NCBI GenBank assembly: GCA_903895005.1
Contig: CAITSH010000288.1
Span: 1-42,412, forward strand
Direction of reading: 5' to 3'
Length of the DNA: 42,412 nt
From: an uncultured Pseudomonadota bacterium
GTDB taxonomy: Bacteria; Pseudomonadota; Gammaproteobacteria; Burkholderiales; SG8-39
Within the stretch, counting starts at the first letter, position 1; the number at the start of each line of letters is the position of its first letter. Both the position numbers and the translations under genes were made by a program. The notes beneath the pieces are model-generated. The model saw only the letters and a program-made list of their open reading frames with translations, searched no databases and was not told the origin of the DNA. Below are positions 41,594 to 42,412 of the stretch, one piece after another.

Positions 41594-42412
41594 TTAGTGT
41601 TCTTGGTCGGATTCAGAGGAAGGCGGCGATGCGTCCTGAGCGCCAGCGTAGCGCAGTGCGAGCATGGTGATGTCGTCTGCCTGTGCCGCGCTCTGCACGA
41701 ATTCGGCGAGGTCGGCACGCACCCTTTCCACCAGGCTGCGCGGGCCGGAGGCATCGGCGGCGCGCACCGTGGCGAGGAAACGCGCCTCCGTGTAAAAGGC
41801 ATCGCGCGTATCCATCGCCTCGGTCACCCCGTCGGTGTAAAGCAGGAGGGTGTCGCCTGCCGACAATTCAATCGAGTCGATCGGGTAGTGAGAACCTTCC
41901 ATGATGCCGGCAACCAGGCCCTTTTTTACCGGCAGCAAGCCGCGTTCGCCACTGGCACGCAGCAGTAGAGGCGGGTTGTGGCCGGCATTGGCAAAGCTGA
42001 GATGTCCCGTATTTGTGTCAAGCATGCCGCAGAATAGCGTGACAAACATGCCCGCGTCGTTGCCCTCGCAAAGCGAGCGGTTGACCGCCTCGAGGATCCC
42101 GGCGGGTGACCTGCTGCGCACGGCCTCCATGCGCATCTGCGTTATGGTGCGCGCCATGAACAGCGCCGCGGGCACGCCCTTGCCCGATACATCGCCGATG
42201 GCTATAAACAGCCTGTTTGGCGTGGCAAAAAAGGCATCGTAAAAATCACCGCCGACATTTTTCGCCGGTTCCATGATGGCGAAGGCCTGCACGTCGTTGC
42301 GGTCGGGGAGCAGGCGTGATCCCGGTGGCAGCATCGACAACTGTATGGTCGTGGCGATGGACAGTTCTTTTTGCAGGTGTTCGAGCGCGAGTTTGTCCTT
42401 CATGCGCTCAAG
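41594..42412 (-). CDS. SpoIIE/RsbU-type PP2C phosphatase, C-terminal part (runs off the right edge)
   Basis: The visible 272 residues form a PPM phosphatase domain of the SpoIIE/RsbU class, which dephosphorylates serine in STAS-domain antagonists. The frame is open to the edge (LERMKD...), and the coiled-coil start LEHLQKELSIATTIQLSMLPP suggests an upstream sensor or receiver domain outside the window; the first visible Met is not the true start. The metal-binding aspartates are in GGDFYD, IGDVSGKG and QADDITML. The gene ends with TAA immediately before the SulP start, in the same frame. This suggests tight coupling or a split fusion. Confidence 0.9.
   Translation of the reverse strand, partial: LERMKDKLALEHLQKELSIATTIQLSMLPPGSRLLPDRNDVQAFAIMEPAKNVGGDFYDAFFATPNRLFIAIGDVSGKGVPAALFMARTITQMRMEAVRSRSPAGILEAVNRSLCEGNDAGMFVTLFCGMLDTNTGHLSFANAGHNPPLLLRASGERGLLPVKKGLVAGIMEGSHYPIDSIELSAGDTLLLYTDGVTEAMDTRDAFYTEARFLATVRAADASGPRSLVERVRADLAEFVQSAAQADDITMLALRYAGAQDASPPSSESDQEH

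Overview
The window (42,412 bp, high GC) looks like a chromosomal segment of a betaproteobacterium, probably of the order Burkholderiales. The grounds are the glyA-nrdR-ribD gene order, three periplasmic Bug-type solute receptors, GC-rich third codon positions, FNR/ANR-type oxygen-response boxes and a dense set of aromatic-acid and CoA-ester catabolic genes. I saw no rRNA, tRNA, CRISPR array, phage gene or transposase. This is inference from gene content; no database was searched.

Layout. Positions 1-5660 carry the first codons of a gene leaving the left edge, then glyA, nrdR and ribD, then a CitE-like CoA-ester lyase and a class III CoA-transferase. Positions 5800-11330 hold ompW behind a perfect FNR-type box, a membrane PAS histidine kinase without a partner regulator, an orphan PstS-like phosphate receptor and an EAL/HDOD signalling protein. 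Positions 11528-13590 hold the cbpA-cbpM co-chaperone pair with a heat-shock-like promoter, and a GNAT acetyltransferase. Positions 13732-22630 are a mixed metabolic stretch: class II aldolase, cupin-like protein, an exported methyltransferase, a nitronate monooxygenase with its own FNR-type box, a small membrane protein, a lipocalin-like protein, a VOC protein, an Old Yellow Enzyme, a Bug receptor and a DUF1080 lipoprotein.

Positions 22779-31050 form the most striking block. A LysR regulator is divergent from a tight operon: Bug receptor, Rieske oxygenase alpha subunit, NTF2-fold beta subunit, NahE/PhdJ-like hydratase-aldolase, type I extradiol dioxygenase, FAD aromatic hydroxylase and SDR oxidoreductase. 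Three junctions overlap by ATGA or are nearly contiguous. A second run (31196-37496) adds two exported small proteins, another Bug receptor, an ADP-forming acyl-CoA synthetase, an enoyl-CoA hydratase and a fumarylacetoacetate-hydrolase-family protein. Together they read as uptake, ring hydroxylation, ring cleavage, aldol release of pyruvate and CoA-dependent processing of an unidentified, possibly bicyclic or side-chain-bearing aromatic compound.

Positions 37706-42412 hold a DinB-family protein, an aldo/keto reductase, a SulP-STAS-cyclic-nucleotide-binding fusion transporter, and upstream of it in the same frame, separated only by a TAA codon, an RsbU/SpoIIE-type phosphatase that runs off the right edge.

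Six intergenic sites carry one palindrome of fixed geometry (GGAAA, 17 bases, TTTCC or a one-base variant), always just after gene ends. This is a dispersed repeat family that may act as 3'-end or terminator elements.
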